Shown here: positions 36,697 to 46,683 of the stretch, in pieces
Layout of the letters: every line of letters starts with the position of its first letter
How positions within the stretch are numbered: position 1 is the stretch's first letter
Origin: Guillardia theta CCMP2712
Taxonomy: Eukaryota > Cryptophyceae > Pyrenomonadales > Geminigeraceae
Assembly (NCBI RefSeq): GCF_000315625.1
Contig: NW_005434643.1
Location: 640,711 to 687,544, forward strand
Reading direction: 5' to 3'
DNA: 46,834 nucleotides
Program-made: the position numbers and the translations under genes
The notes under the pieces: generated by a model
Seen by the model: only the letters and a program-made list of their open reading frames with translations
Told to the model about the DNA's origin: nothing
Databases searched by the model: none

Positions 36697-37776
36697 CGTT
36701 ACCAGATGAAGTGAAAGAAGCGTATGAGCAGGTGAGGGCACGAGGGGTTGGAACTTTTATCAGTCATCTCCAAGTTGAACAAGAGTCTATAGGTCCTCTA
36801 GTCCTGTCAAACACTCCGTTCTCAACCTCTTCTCTTTCGCAGGCCTCTTTTCAGGGAAATCCTCCTACGATGCCCTTGAGAACTCTCTCTCTCGCGTGAT
36901 ACGAGCTCCAGAAGATTCCATCTCAAGCTTTCCTCGTGCTGGTGAGACAACAAACTTCTATCCCGCCTCCTGCTCAAAAAGGTCCCTTGCCCAATGCTCT
37001 TTCCCCCTACTCCCTTGTTCTTCTCTTTTGCTCTTCCTCATTTTCAATCTTTCTAAACATGATGGATTCCTTTTCATGCAGGTTCTTTTGCCCATCATCA
37101 TGCTGTAAGGCCGCGTGATTGTAGTTTGTTTGAATGACCTCATGCTGTCAGGGGAATACAGACCAACGAAATGATCAGAGGTGAATGTTCTTGGCTCTTT
37201 CTTTGATCCTGACAGTTTTGCAGTGAGTTGTCGACGCGACTCGGTAGGTTACGATGATCTCAGTGTGCTGGGTCTTTTACGTGTGATTTAGGAGTGCCGT
37301 GGGACCATACCATCCGCGAACCTGCATCCGAAGTTTCTTCTCCAAATGAAACTCCGGTAAGAATGATTCTTTTGTTTCCCTCGTCGTGATTGTAGTCTGA
37401 GTGTATGTCCCTGTTCTGGCTGCGGCTGAATCTTCTTGTCCCCGTTCTCGCCCTTATTTGTCCTACTTCACTCGCCCTTATTTGTCCTACTTCTTTCCAG
37501 ATTCTGCGTGCGACGTTTGTAAGAGGAGCTCATCGGCCCAGCCCTCACGTTGACATCTCACAGCGGTGACGTGAAATTGCTCTTGCCTGCCCCACGTCAA
37601 CGTTCTTATCCTGTAGGTCTCCGAGTCTTCCACCGTTGAAACCCGTTACAGTCTTGAGTCAAACTCCGACTGGAGTAAAAGTACGTCAGCTCTCCAGTGC
37701 CCCTTCTTCTTAGGTCAGCCCAGGTCACCACCAAAGGCTTCGCGACCTCCTCCCCTCAGGTTCAGGTTGAGATTTG
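36697..37776 (+). other. Possible extra 3' exons of the PH-PDZ gene
   Basis: Several short, splice-bounded, protein-like stretches follow the PH-PDZ frame: DEVKEAYEQ (about 36706-36731), GLFSGKSSYDALENSLSRVI (about 36841), VPWDHTIREPASEVSSPNE (about 37293-37357), ILRATFVRGAHRPSPHVDIS (37501-37563), SPSLPPLKPVTVLSQTPTGV (37618-37678) and VQVEI then stop near 37776. The last four chain in consistent phase. I could not join the first two to them without a frame conflict, so this is an alternative C-terminus or an independent small gene. Confidence 0.4.
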
Positions 37777-37801
37777 ATTCCTCCAACTACGACCGTCGCT
37801 C

Positions 37802-39195
37802 ATGGCAGTCAGCAGCATCAGGGAGACAACAGATTGGACGAGCATGAAATTGAGCGAACGCAAAGCGGCGAGTGGTATGATAGGAGAAGAGGAGGTGATG
37901 AAAGAAGATGAGCGAAGGAGCAGGGGTACCTTCAGCTCCAAGCAGCCGTACGCCATGAAGGCAGCAGAAGGAGGTTTCTACGGATCTCAGAGCCTTAGTC
38001 TGGCGGACACTTTGGATCAGCAGGTGGCTAAGAGAGGTCAAGGTCAACAAGTAAGTTGCTGGCAGGGGATGGGCGACATTCGGTTCCAGGCCTCCTTGCC
38101 TCATCATGCTCGCCCTGTAAGTTTCCATCAATCTCTAAATCACTCTGCGAGTGCTTCGATTCTCCTTCTTTCATCTCTTGCTTCAGACATCTGAATGCGA
38201 TGCTCGTGCTTCTCGATTCAACTTTCTCATTCTCGATGGCAGCTCGCGTCAGGCGTAGAAGAGGCATATTCTCCGTATACAGAAGAATCATTCCATCGTA
38301 GCTACAGCCATCGAACCAGCTTTCAGGTGCTTTTCGAGGGGTATCACAAAGTTTCACATGATTCATCAGGGGCCAAAGCTGAGCATTCTTTCGATCAAGG
38401 TTTGGCATGCAATCTCGTCCTTTTCTGCCGCCACTTGCGACTGCTCTCCTTCTCCTTTTTCTCGTCCTCTTTCCGTCGTCTCTTTACCTAGTCGGGCAGA
38501 CGCTATCAGGCAACCGGGAGCTGCGAGAGCAGATTTACAGCAAGCTGCACGAGAAGTCAAAGGTGAGAGCAAAGGTCTTGCTCGAGCTCATTGAATCGGC
38601 AGGGAGAACTTCACAATACAGAAACTTTGAGCGAGCAGGTGGATGAATATCTGCGAGAGCAGACCGGGCGACGGCATGTGAGGGCATGAGAGGCGAGGAG
38701 AAGGGAACTGATGATAAGCAGGAGGAGGCGACGAGTTCTTTTCACAAAGTACGTTCGCCGCGACAATCTCAAGCACGAGGACGGGACGAAGACATTCACG
38801 AGCAGGAGGGCGAGGAAGACGAGCTTGCGTTCATGATCCGTGAGAAAGACATGCAAGACTACAATCAGACGGGCGTCAGCTGGAAAAAGTTGGATGAGGC
38901 TGCTCTTCGGGGTAGGAAGGAAATGTTTGCTCATGGATTCGTGCGAGCAATGAAGAATCGCTACGATGCAGCAGGGGAGGAAGTCAGCGAGTGCGTGTGG
39001 TGCGGCAAGACATTCAAGTCGCTGCGTCAGCGTCGCATCCATGATCTCAAGTGCAAGAAAAGGAGCGAAAGCAAGACTGCCTCGCGAGTCGTCAGCCCTT
39101 CGCTTCTCCGATTAGGGAGCAAGAAGAAGCTCCTGCCCAACGTGGACGAGACTTTATTCACCAAGAAGAAAATATCTGAAGTAGGTCTGTGTTAG
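37802..39195 (+). CDS. C2HC-type zinc-finger protein
   Basis: Six exons: 37802-38050, 38090-38116, 38243-38399, 38492-38562, 38639-38677, 38722-39195; about 338 residues, unknown role. The C-terminal half has CVWCGKTFKSLRQRRIHDLK then C, which fits a C-x2-C ... H-x4-C finger near residues 280-305, in a Lys/Arg-rich setting. Upstream are helical segments (SGNRELREQIYSKLHEKSK, VDEYLREQTGRRH) joined in phase across short introns. An in-frame TGA a few codons before 37802 supports that start, although upstream exons cannot be excluded. The stop lies about 40 bases from the end of the convergent Sfi1-like gene. Confidence 0.65.
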
Positions 39196-39237
39196 GACTT
39201 CATGAGAATTCTTGTCAAACTTTTCTCCTACCCGCTC

Positions 39238-40806
39238 TCATCTCCGACCGACCGCGTCCCACCACGAGTTCCACGTCGGTGACTGACTTGCTGGCGACAT
39301 GAGTGTTGTGCTTGCCTTGTAAGCCTGAGGAACATTCTTGTAGGCTTGCCCGCTGCGTGCATAATCCTTCTTTGTAGATGACGTGGCTGGCATAGATGAG
39401 ACGGAGCAGAGGCGTCTGCGGCACTCAAGCTCCCTCCAGGAGCACCAAGCTCTCGAAACCACCTCATTGCTACCCTTATGTCCTCGCTTGACCTGCACGG
39501 AGATGGCAAGCTGTGCTCGGAGCAGGGAGTGAAAGAGACGCCTCGCCCTGTTCCTCCTCCTGGTCTCATCGACCCAGTACATGAGATACGGCACCAGGTC
39601 AACATTTCTCCCTTGCCTGACAAGCCGCAAGTCCCGTGACCGTTTGTCCCGTGTTCGATTCGCTCTTTCGATCACTGCCCTCCAACATGACAGGGAATGC
39701 AGGCAGGCTTCCTCTGCCCGGGTTGCAAATCTTGCGTCCACTTTCAGGATGGCATCGTGCCAGAAGAGCCGATGTCGCGCGAGAGCTTCGAAACCATTCC
39801 TAAGCCGTTGAGAAATGATTCGCAACGATCTGCACGTTTCGAAATGCTTGCGCCGGCTCCTTTCTTTTGCCAAGAGGGTCCAGGACATGAAAGGCATGAC
39901 AATGTGACGCAAGTTCATGATTCTGGGATTCGTTTTCTCTTGTCGAGCATCTTTCTGCACCTCGATCTCAGACGCACTTGATGGCGCTGCCAGCCTTGGA
40001 GTGAGTTCAAACGCAGGATGTCGCCACGCTGAAAAGAAAATCCAAAGCAAACGACTCTGATTCCGCCTTCTTGTTTCATATAGTTGAGCCAACAACTGCA
40101 ATATTCGTTGAAAACTCGTTCGAAGTGACAGCACAACAAAGCTCCACTTGTCCAATGTCGCATACTTTCGCATCAAATCCGCCTTCGATTGAATTTCTCT
40201 ATGTTTCATGCTCTCTCTTTGTAAATCCTTCCATGCTGAGATTGCTTTTCGAGTACAATTCAAAATCATGCGAGACTGTGAGTAACGGAGCCTTAGCCGC
40301 AAGTGGAGAAATGATTGCCATTGCAAAAAAGATTCGTGTAGAAGTGAACAACACACTCTGTATTTTCCAGGAGTGCGGCGGTGAGAAGGACATCTCGCAT
40401 GCTTCGCTGGCAGGGAATCTTCTTGTGCAAGTCTTCCTGACGGAGGGTGCTTCGTTTCAGCTTTTGCACAACCTTGAGATTGAAGGCAAGCGTCGAGAAT
40501 AACAAAGTTGGAAGGAAGTGAAGGAAGCAGAGTCTCCCTTGATTCCGTGAAGAACTGGACGATTTGAAGGGCCACACTCAATGCAGATTCTTTGTCGTCG
40601 TCAACATCGCTCATGACAATATACCACAACATGTCTCTTGATCCCGACATTCGGGTTTCTTCCAGGATCATTGCAATCCTCTGCTTTGCGATCCTCATTC
40701 TGTCGACAAGCAATGCCTCGAGGCTTCGTTTGATTTGTCGGCGGCTGGTAACATGAGGAGCAGCAGGGCCTGATACTCGCAACCTTATCGTCAGAGTCTC
40801 CTCCAT
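39238..40806 (-). CDS. Sfi1-like helical repeat protein
   Basis: A single open frame of 522 residues, the longest intron-free coding unit in the right half. From about residue 165 on, it repeats a pattern of an aromatic or aliphatic residue, a few residues, Trp, then basic/helical residues: FLQWQSF, AISAWKDL, LDKWSFV, FFSAWRHP, FMSWTLLAKER, RLFWHDAI, LSCWRAVIER, LMYWVDETRRRNRARR, AWCSWREL. This spacing of about 30-40 residues is typical of Sfi1/centrin-binding repeats, suggesting a role at the basal body or microtubule-organising centre. The N-terminus (1-160) is not recognised and may hide an unspliced intron around residues 105-140, where the composition changes. Confidence 0.65.
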   Translation of the reverse strand: MEETLTIRLRVSGPAAPHVTSRRQIKRSLEALLVDRMRIAKQRIAMILEETRMSGSRDMLWYIVMSDVDDDKESALSVALQIVQFFTESRETLLPSLPSNFVILDACLQSQGCAKAETKHPPSGRLAQEDSLPAKHARCPSHRRTPGKYRVCCSLLHESFLQWQSFLHLRLRLRYSQSRMILNCTRKAISAWKDLQRESMKHREIQSKADLMRKYATLDKWSFVVLSLRTSFQRILQLLAQLYETRRRNQSRLLWIFFSAWRHPAFELTPRLAAPSSASEIEVQKDARQEKTNPRIMNLRHIVMPFMSWTLLAKERSRRKHFETCRSLRIISQRLRNGFEALARHRLFWHDAILKVDARFATRAEEACLHSLSCWRAVIERANRTRDKRSRDLRLVRQGRNVDLVPYLMYWVDETRRRNRARRLFHSLLRAQLAISVQVKRGHKGSNEVVSRAWCSWRELECRRRLCSVSSMPATSSTKKDYARSGQAYKNVPQAYKASTTLMSPASQSPTWNSWWDAVGRR

Positions 40807-41035
40807 CTGCCGTCCGACGGTCAGCCCTCAACCCATATGCCATCAAACTTATTCAACAGGCTCTTCTCTCTCAATCCTCTCTCCCTCCCCCCTCCCTCCC
40901 TCCCTCCCTCCCTCCCTCCCTCCCTCCCTCTCTCTTTCTCTCTCTTTCTTTCAGGGCCCACGCCTCTTGTCATGTTTTTCTTCAACTTTGACTTCTTGAA
41001 ATCACGGTGGCACCGTCACTGTCGCGCGTAAATAA
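40807..41035. repeat. (CCCT)n pyrimidine tract near the Sfi1-like gene start
   Basis: About 40880-40950 is a CCCT/TCTC-rich microsatellite on the plus strand, in the presumed upstream region of the Sfi1-like gene. No exon was recognised. Confidence 0.7.
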
Positions 41036-41800
41036 CTTATTACAGTACTGATTGTCCTCGTACTGATTTTTAACTTAACTTTGAGTAAAGGTTCCATTAC
41101 AGTACCCGGCGTACGGTAGTCGCGCCACCGTCGTGCCCACCGGGGCCCGGGGCACCGCCCGGGGACCGGGGCCCGGTACCGTCCTACGGCTACGGTCACC
41201 GATCACGAAGTGCGGGGGCCGGTACCGTTGAAACAGTGCGGCAGTGCCTAAGCCTGACGCCGTTGGCAAGCCCGGGGGTTGGTGAAGTGACTTCGCCGAG
41301 TCGCCCGGCGCGCGCCCGAGTCGGCCCTTGAAGGGCCTCGGAGGCTCCGGTCAGGGTGGCTACGCGGCCTAGTCATGATGGACTCAGATAGGCTGCCGCG
41401 TGCGCCGCACAGTTACCGTACTACGGTACGGTACGGTAAGTTTGTGCTTGAAGTCGAAAGGCCCACTGCCCGTCACGGGCCTGAAATCATGGTCAGCCGT
41501 TTCCTCAAAGGCAGTCAGCCTTACTATTTAAAACCTTCATCAGTACGAGGGGGATCATCGGATGATCGGACAATCCGGTCACTGACAGTGACTCGGTGAC
41601 GTGACTAGTAACTTGGCCCGGGGGGGGGAGTTTGCCAACTTGCAAATTGCAAGCCCGGCCGGCGGGGCCCGGGGGTCCGAGCCGGTGGCGGGCAGCCCGC
41701 CGCCCGGCCCGCCCTGCCCGGCGGGCTGGCCCGGGCAGCGCCGGCGCCGGGTCCGGAGGCTACAACTGTGAGTGTCTCGTACTGATTTTTAATTCACCCA
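41036..41800. repeat. Inverted-repeat element arms with long GC-rich block, copy C
   Basis: 41048-41090 (CTGATTGTCCTCGTACTGAT ... TTTGAGTAAAGG) is a near-perfect reverse complement of 9879-9921. A partial arm (CTCGTACTGATTTTTAA) recurs at 41776-41792, so the GC-rich block of about 680 bases lies between two direct copies. The block contains GCCCGGCCGGCGGGGCC-like words and a TACGGTACGGTACGGTA repeat (41422-41439). A short G9 run is at about 41618. No transposase frame is visible. Confidence 0.65.
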
Positions 41801-42725
41801 CCCACCCCCGGTGTTATAAAACTAATAACTCTCTAAAACCAGATCCCCTTTCCCTGGAATGCGAACCTCCCACCCCCTACCCCCTCAGCAGCTCTCGAAC
41901 CACCCCCTGTCCCTGTAAAAAATTGCCCCCAACCCCCTTGGCTCTCCCACTTTGTATAAAATTATTGTAGTTCATATCTATTGCTGCTCTCAACTCTGAT
42001 GCCTACCCCACCCCCTCTTCAAAAAGTAACCCCCACAACCCCTACACACTAGAACGAGGGGAGTTCAACAGGTATATAATGCCCCCCCCTTACGGGTTGG
42101 GGTTCGGGGGGGATTTTTTAGCAAGACAACTTCCCGAATGCATATTTGTTCGTTGTTTATTTGAAAAGCAATGGAATATTTTGAATCTTTCCTGGAAATT
42201 GCTGCTTACTGGATCATTTTTAATGACAATCATGGGTTTTAAGTCCTATGACTTTGGTCATAGTAATTGTTCTAGAGATCCCAGTACGTATACTAGAGCA
42301 CCACTTCCTCCTATCCCCCCACAACATTTCTGCACCACTTTTTCTACTGTGTTGACAGGGTAACTGGGGGGTGGGGTAGCATCCAACACCACCAGGGGTA
42401 TAATAATCTCAAAAATCACTCCCATCCGCATTTTCGATCACAGTGCTACAGTAGCTCCAACCACCCCTGTGTCGCAAGCAGCCAGCTCTTCATTCGTTCG
42501 AACGACATTGACATCGTCCCTCCACCATCAGTTGGCTCTCTTCCCTTCTTCAAGCGCACACTGCCTTCACGTCGAATGCCTGAACAGTTCTGGTGTCAAT
42601 AGTGCTTCCCTCTAGTTTTGTTCTTCCTCGGAGTTTTTTTGGATTAGCGTCTCGCCAACACCAGATATCAGCGCTATACATCCTGTTTTTAACGATTATT
42701 TTCTTTCATTTGATCTTCCAAAAAT
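41801..42725. other. Intergenic region with C-rich tracts
   Basis: Contains many C5-C7 tracts separated by AT-rich DNA (for example ACCCACCCACCCCC near 41795-41809 and GCCCCCCCCTTACGGG near 42080). It shifts to AT-rich sequence just before the next gene. A TATATAA lies near 42073. I see no supported exon; the frame 42079-42363 is C-rich at its start and lacks motifs. Confidence 0.45.
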
Positions 42726-43286
42726 ATGAACCTGCAAGGTTACACATTCACAGATTTGATGGATGAAGCACTTGGGCATATTGAGAGCAATACAAGGTTC
42801 TCTGACATGAAGCTGTTCGACGGCGTAAGCTCGGGATGTACAATAGAAACAAGCAACGAAAGCACCTCAGCAGATGCCGAAGTCGGTAGTATCTCTTCAG
42901 GAGACGAGATAGCACATCAAGGACACGACGCTGTTGGAGTAGGCGGGAAAGCCACCATCTCAGGAGAAGAAGCGCGTGAAATATTTTCGCGAAAGCCGGT
43001 GGATACTGGGTTGACTACTAGAGCTAGCATCATTCTGAGCAAGAGCTTTCATATCAGTCCTAAGGCAGTGCGTGACATCTGGAACAAGAGGACGTGGGTT
43101 CGAGAAACTTTGTCGCTGTGGACGCCGGAGGAGCTGCACAGATATGCGCAGTCCAAGAGATGCCCTATTGCCGAGGATGGGATCTGTCCTTTCGGGGAAT
43201 TGTGCAACTGTAGGAAAAGACCCGGACGACCTGTGGGGTCCAAAGACTCAAAGCCAAGGAAGCGACGGATGCATTCTTCGTCATGA
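42726..43286 (+). CDS. Putative DNA-binding protein with HTH-like core and AT-hook-like tail
   Basis: An intronless frame of 186 residues. Residues ~80-135 (SGEEAREIFSRKP ... SIILSKSFHISPKAVRDIWN then KRTWVRETLSLWTPEEL) form a predicted helix-turn-helix, with ISPKAVRDIWNKRTW as the recognition part. The basic tail RKRPGRPVGSKDSKPRKRR contains a GRP core as in AT-hooks. I recall uncharacterised proteins with this AREIF / SPKAVRDIWNxRTW / GRPxGSKD arrangement in protists such as oomycetes, but no function is known to me. A Cys-rich linker (CPIAEDGICPFGELCNC) between the two could bind metal. The region before the ATG is AT-rich. Confidence 0.65.
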   Translation: MNLQGYTFTDLMDEALGHIESNTRFSDMKLFDGVSSGCTIETSNESTSADAEVGSISSGDEIAHQGHDAVGVGGKATISGEEAREIFSRKPVDTGLTTRASIILSKSFHISPKAVRDIWNKRTWVRETLSLWTPEELHRYAQSKRCPIAEDGICPFGELCNCRKRPGRPVGSKDSKPRKRRMHSSS

Positions 43287-43918
43287 AGCTGCAGATACTG
43301 TAATTTTGCGATATTAGCTGAACAAATCACTCGTGAGGTACCACGAGTACGTCTGACATCAACTCTGCTGTCAGGACGATAGGCAATACCAAGTGCTGGC
43401 TTCTCAGGCTATCAAGCCCTACTGAAGTGTAAACTGGTAAAAATTTTGCAAATGTGGCTGGAATTTTCTTTTTCTCAACGATAGACTCTATGCTTTAGCC
43501 ACTGAAACGAATAAATTCATTGATTCCTACGATCTGACGCCTGGGTTTCTTTGTCTCTAAAGGCATGGACTTGCCTGTCTACCAGGTGTTGCTGCTTGTT
43601 CTGAAGTAGAGTGGCATTTGAACACCGAAGTTCTGAGCGGGCATCCACAGTAGTGAAGTGAATCAGTCTAAACGCCTTGTCGCCATTCAAAACCGTAAAT
43701 CGCTATCGTGATCATGTCGGATGTCAAACTCAAAATACATACAAGAATTTTGATGTAAACATTGCAGGTGAAGTTTGTTAGGTTTGGGAAGGAAGAGACC
43801 GGATAACAACCAGTTGCCCCACCCACCCTCCATTTTCCATCGCTTCTTGGGGTACTGAGAAAACGGCTTGTCAAACTTATCGTCGGGAGTGATTGATGTG
43901 AAAATAACGCCAAGCAAG
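43287..43918. other. Intergenic region, nothing recognised
   Basis: AT-richer than its neighbours and without repeats. Frames on the minus strand (43668-43985) overlap the start of the next gene and lack motifs. An in-frame start at 43868 is possible for the downstream gene, but it would put residues before the signal peptide. Confidence 0.45.
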
Positions 43919-45841
43919 ATGTCTTTTGCCTTGGATGCTTCATGGCGGCCGCTCCCATTCCTTTCTTGGTTCCGACTGCTTGCAATCTTGATACATATTT
44001 GCAGTCTTCCCTTTGCTTGCTCTGTATGTCACTATACCTTCTCTCATGTTGCTAGATCTTCGTCTTGCTCATCTTTGGTAGACCCATGTCCAAATTCGTC
44101 GTGGACACCTGTTACCACCCTTCAAGACTGTAATCAAGCTGCAACTTCATTGAATGCAAGTGAAACATATTTATTCTCTTCCTCCTTTCCGGCTGGCTGT
44201 ATGTATCTTCAAAGCCCGTGCTGCACATATGTTTCGTATACTGACAGCGACAACTTCAATGAGTCTGCATCGTTGCCTTTCAACATCACGACAGTCGATC
44301 AAATGTGCGTATGCCCGTCATATGAATGTGGGCTGCTTCCTTGCCCTCCAGGATCTTCGGGGCCCGATGGAGGTCCATGTTCTCTTTGCCCAATTGGAAA
44401 GTACAAGACAACGTCTGGGTCGGGACGGTGCATGGATTGCAACCCAGGACTCTCTACTCACGAAACTGGAGCAACAGCTGACATATTTTGTGTGATTGTG
44501 TCTCCTGAATGGATAACAGAGTGGAACTCGACGATCTTTGTACGAAAACTTTGCAGTCTCGATGTTTATCGCTTGACAAATGATTCTCAGGGTCAAAATT
44601 GTGAGGTCCTGTTGAAAAGTGTAGATGCCAATCGCTCAAAGATTTGTGCCAAGAAGGGTAAGGAAAAATTGGTTGACTCTGTTCATGGAATTGATCATGG
44701 ATTGTTTCCATTTAGAGCTTGGATGCCGCAACCGATGGATTCCAATCAAGAGTCAAGTAACCGGAGACAACAGCTTTCAAAAGAATGTTCCTCTCGCTGT
44801 AACATGCGACGGCGAATGGATCTATAGCAGCCCGGAACAGGTTCTTGCGGGTTTGAACTCTAATCAAACAGTATCAGATGAAGACATTGCGAACATTTTG
44901 CTCAACCAACAAGGATTTTGGTGCAATTCGTCGTCCACGTTGAACGCATCGTTGTCTTCAAACAAGATTCTTTGCAGAGAACCGAAATCGGAGTCTTATC
45001 ACAGGTGTAGATCATCAGGGATAGTATACCCTTCCTATCAGAGCTGCATCCAAGTCTGTGTGCCGCTTCCCGTTGTAAATGACTCCTGCACTGCTTACTT
45101 ATCACCTTGTCAGAACCTTTACAATGAGACTGTGCTGCTACGAGGACAAAGCAAATTTCTAGGAGAATTTGTATGGATGGAGCAGATATTTTCGGACGAG
45201 GATCCAGTTTTGGGATTTGAGGGAACTGGTCACTTTTTATCACGAATGACAGCAATCAATTCGACCGATTATCACGTTCTTCAAATCAGCTTCAATGAGT
45301 CATTTTCTCCTCGTCGACAAATTCAAGTATGGGAGCACTGGCTTACTGACTTTCTTATCAGAGCAGGCAGGAATTGTCCATCTTTCAATACAGATTACTT
45401 CTGCGATGTCTGCCCTGGTTCACAGGTACGTCTGTTGACAATGTGAAAGGCTATCGTGAATTTGTGTTCCAGGCCTTTTATTTAGTCAAGTTCGAGTTGT
45501 TCAACTCGAGTGGCTTCAGGATCGCCACCAGCTTGCAGCTTCCTGACATCTCGTACAATTTGTCTTCGTGTTGCCTCGAAGACCACAAGTGTCCAGGGAT
45601 AGCAATTCCCATCAGGAAAGCTTCTGAGGTTGACCTCGAGCAGTTGTTGATGCCGCCAGGGGTCACCACAGACAGTTTTTACTTGCTACCAGCAGGATCA
45701 TTCTTGCTTGATATCGCTTTTCCTGGCTACAAGCCGGCCGGCCATCGATTCACCGTTGATCACATGGACAGCAATATTTCTTTAGTGCTTGAAAACGTTG
45801 TTGCAAACACCTGTTTGTCCGCCGATTGCACAGTGATGTAA
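43919..45841 (+). CDS. Secreted cysteine-rich protein with GCC2/GCC3-like repeat
   Basis: Three exons: 43919-44657, 44716-45425, 45473-45841; about 605 residues. The introns are 58 and 47 bases, with GTAAGG and GTACGT donors. A signal peptide is likely (WFRLLAILIHICSLPFACS, residues ~17-36). A GCC2/GCC3-like unit follows: CPPGSSGPDGGPCSLCPIGK, then YKTTSGSGRCMDCNPG, then LSTHETGAT ... C. Many N-x-S/T sites and paired cysteines suit a glycosylated extracellular protein. No transmembrane segment is clear after the signal, and the C-terminus (LVLENVVANTCLSADCTVM) is not a typical anchor. It is the last confident gene before the telomere, a usual position for surface-protein genes in protists. 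The partner or ligand is unknown. Confidence 0.75.
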
Positions 45842-46683
45842 TGGTTAAACGCCTGTATTGTCATGCGACTCGTTTTTCCTTTTCAACTTGATATAGCAAC
45901 TTCATGTCGGAAACGCATGGAACTTCTGATTGAGCTCTTCTTGTGTTGCGACACCACCTACTCCTGCCCTCCTGGCAGGTCCTTTGCCTCCTTCGATTCC
46001 ACTCCACTTTTTCCGTAAGCTCCCCGCGGCCCCCTTATCTGGAATCTGCAGTGCAACCAAGCCCGTACTGTTGAGGGCCTGACAGGTCTGGGCTCCGAGC
46101 ATTTCACACATGGCCGTAATCACTGTGTATCCACCTTCTCGTTCAACCTATTGTGTCGGCTTAGGGTTTAGGGTTTTGATGAGATCCCGGTGGCTGTTTT
46201 CTTCCTCGGCAATGAACAAGCAGCTCTGTCATGGAAGAGAGGACTTCAAGATCAATGGTCGAAAGCTCACAGCCGTGCATGTGAACATCGCGCACGATCG
46301 ATCTGTCAAGATTCGAGCTGAAGCTGAGAGGACCCTGGGGCAAAGGGGGCAGCTTAGCAGCGCTGACTCACCTGCTAACCTTGGGCGGCATGACGACGGC
46401 TGAGGTTGCCGACGTCTATCGCTTCCAGCTGCTGTGCACTGAGTCGTTGGTAGCGGTACAGCTCCAGCCGCTGGCAGGCATGCTGGTCGCTGGGCCAGGC
46501 CCGGCAAGGTCAGAAAGGCTTCGTCGCTGTAGGGGCCAACGCCGACGGTCATTTGAAGGCAAAAGGAGGTCGAGTGGATCGTCTCCTCGAGCTGCCCAGA
46601 GGCGAATGATACAACATTCCGAGCTTTCCGAGAGAGCGAAGCGATGAAGGGAGTACACCTGACTCTGTTCATCGAGGACCCGA
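45842..46683. other. Subtelomeric region without a convincing gene
   Basis: Both strands carry open frames of 60-150 codons (for example 46110-46403 plus and 46229-46672 minus), but none has a recognisable motif, and the two overlap. They may be fragments of a subtelomeric family. A short telomere-like motif lies inside at 46161. Confidence 0.45.
46161..46177 (+). repeat. Short interstitial telomere-like motif
   Basis: TTAGGGTTTAGGGTTTT: two telomere units in the same orientation as the terminal array, about 510 bases inside it. Confidence 0.7.

Noticed and set aside
41375-41599. Possible small gene in the GC-rich block
   Set aside because: No splice sites, motif or homologous look; lies inside a repeat-associated block.
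46229-46672. 147-codon minus-strand frame ending against the telomere
   Set aside because: No motif, start lies 12 bases from the telomeric repeats, and overlapping frames exist on the plus strand; likely chance in GC-balanced sequence.
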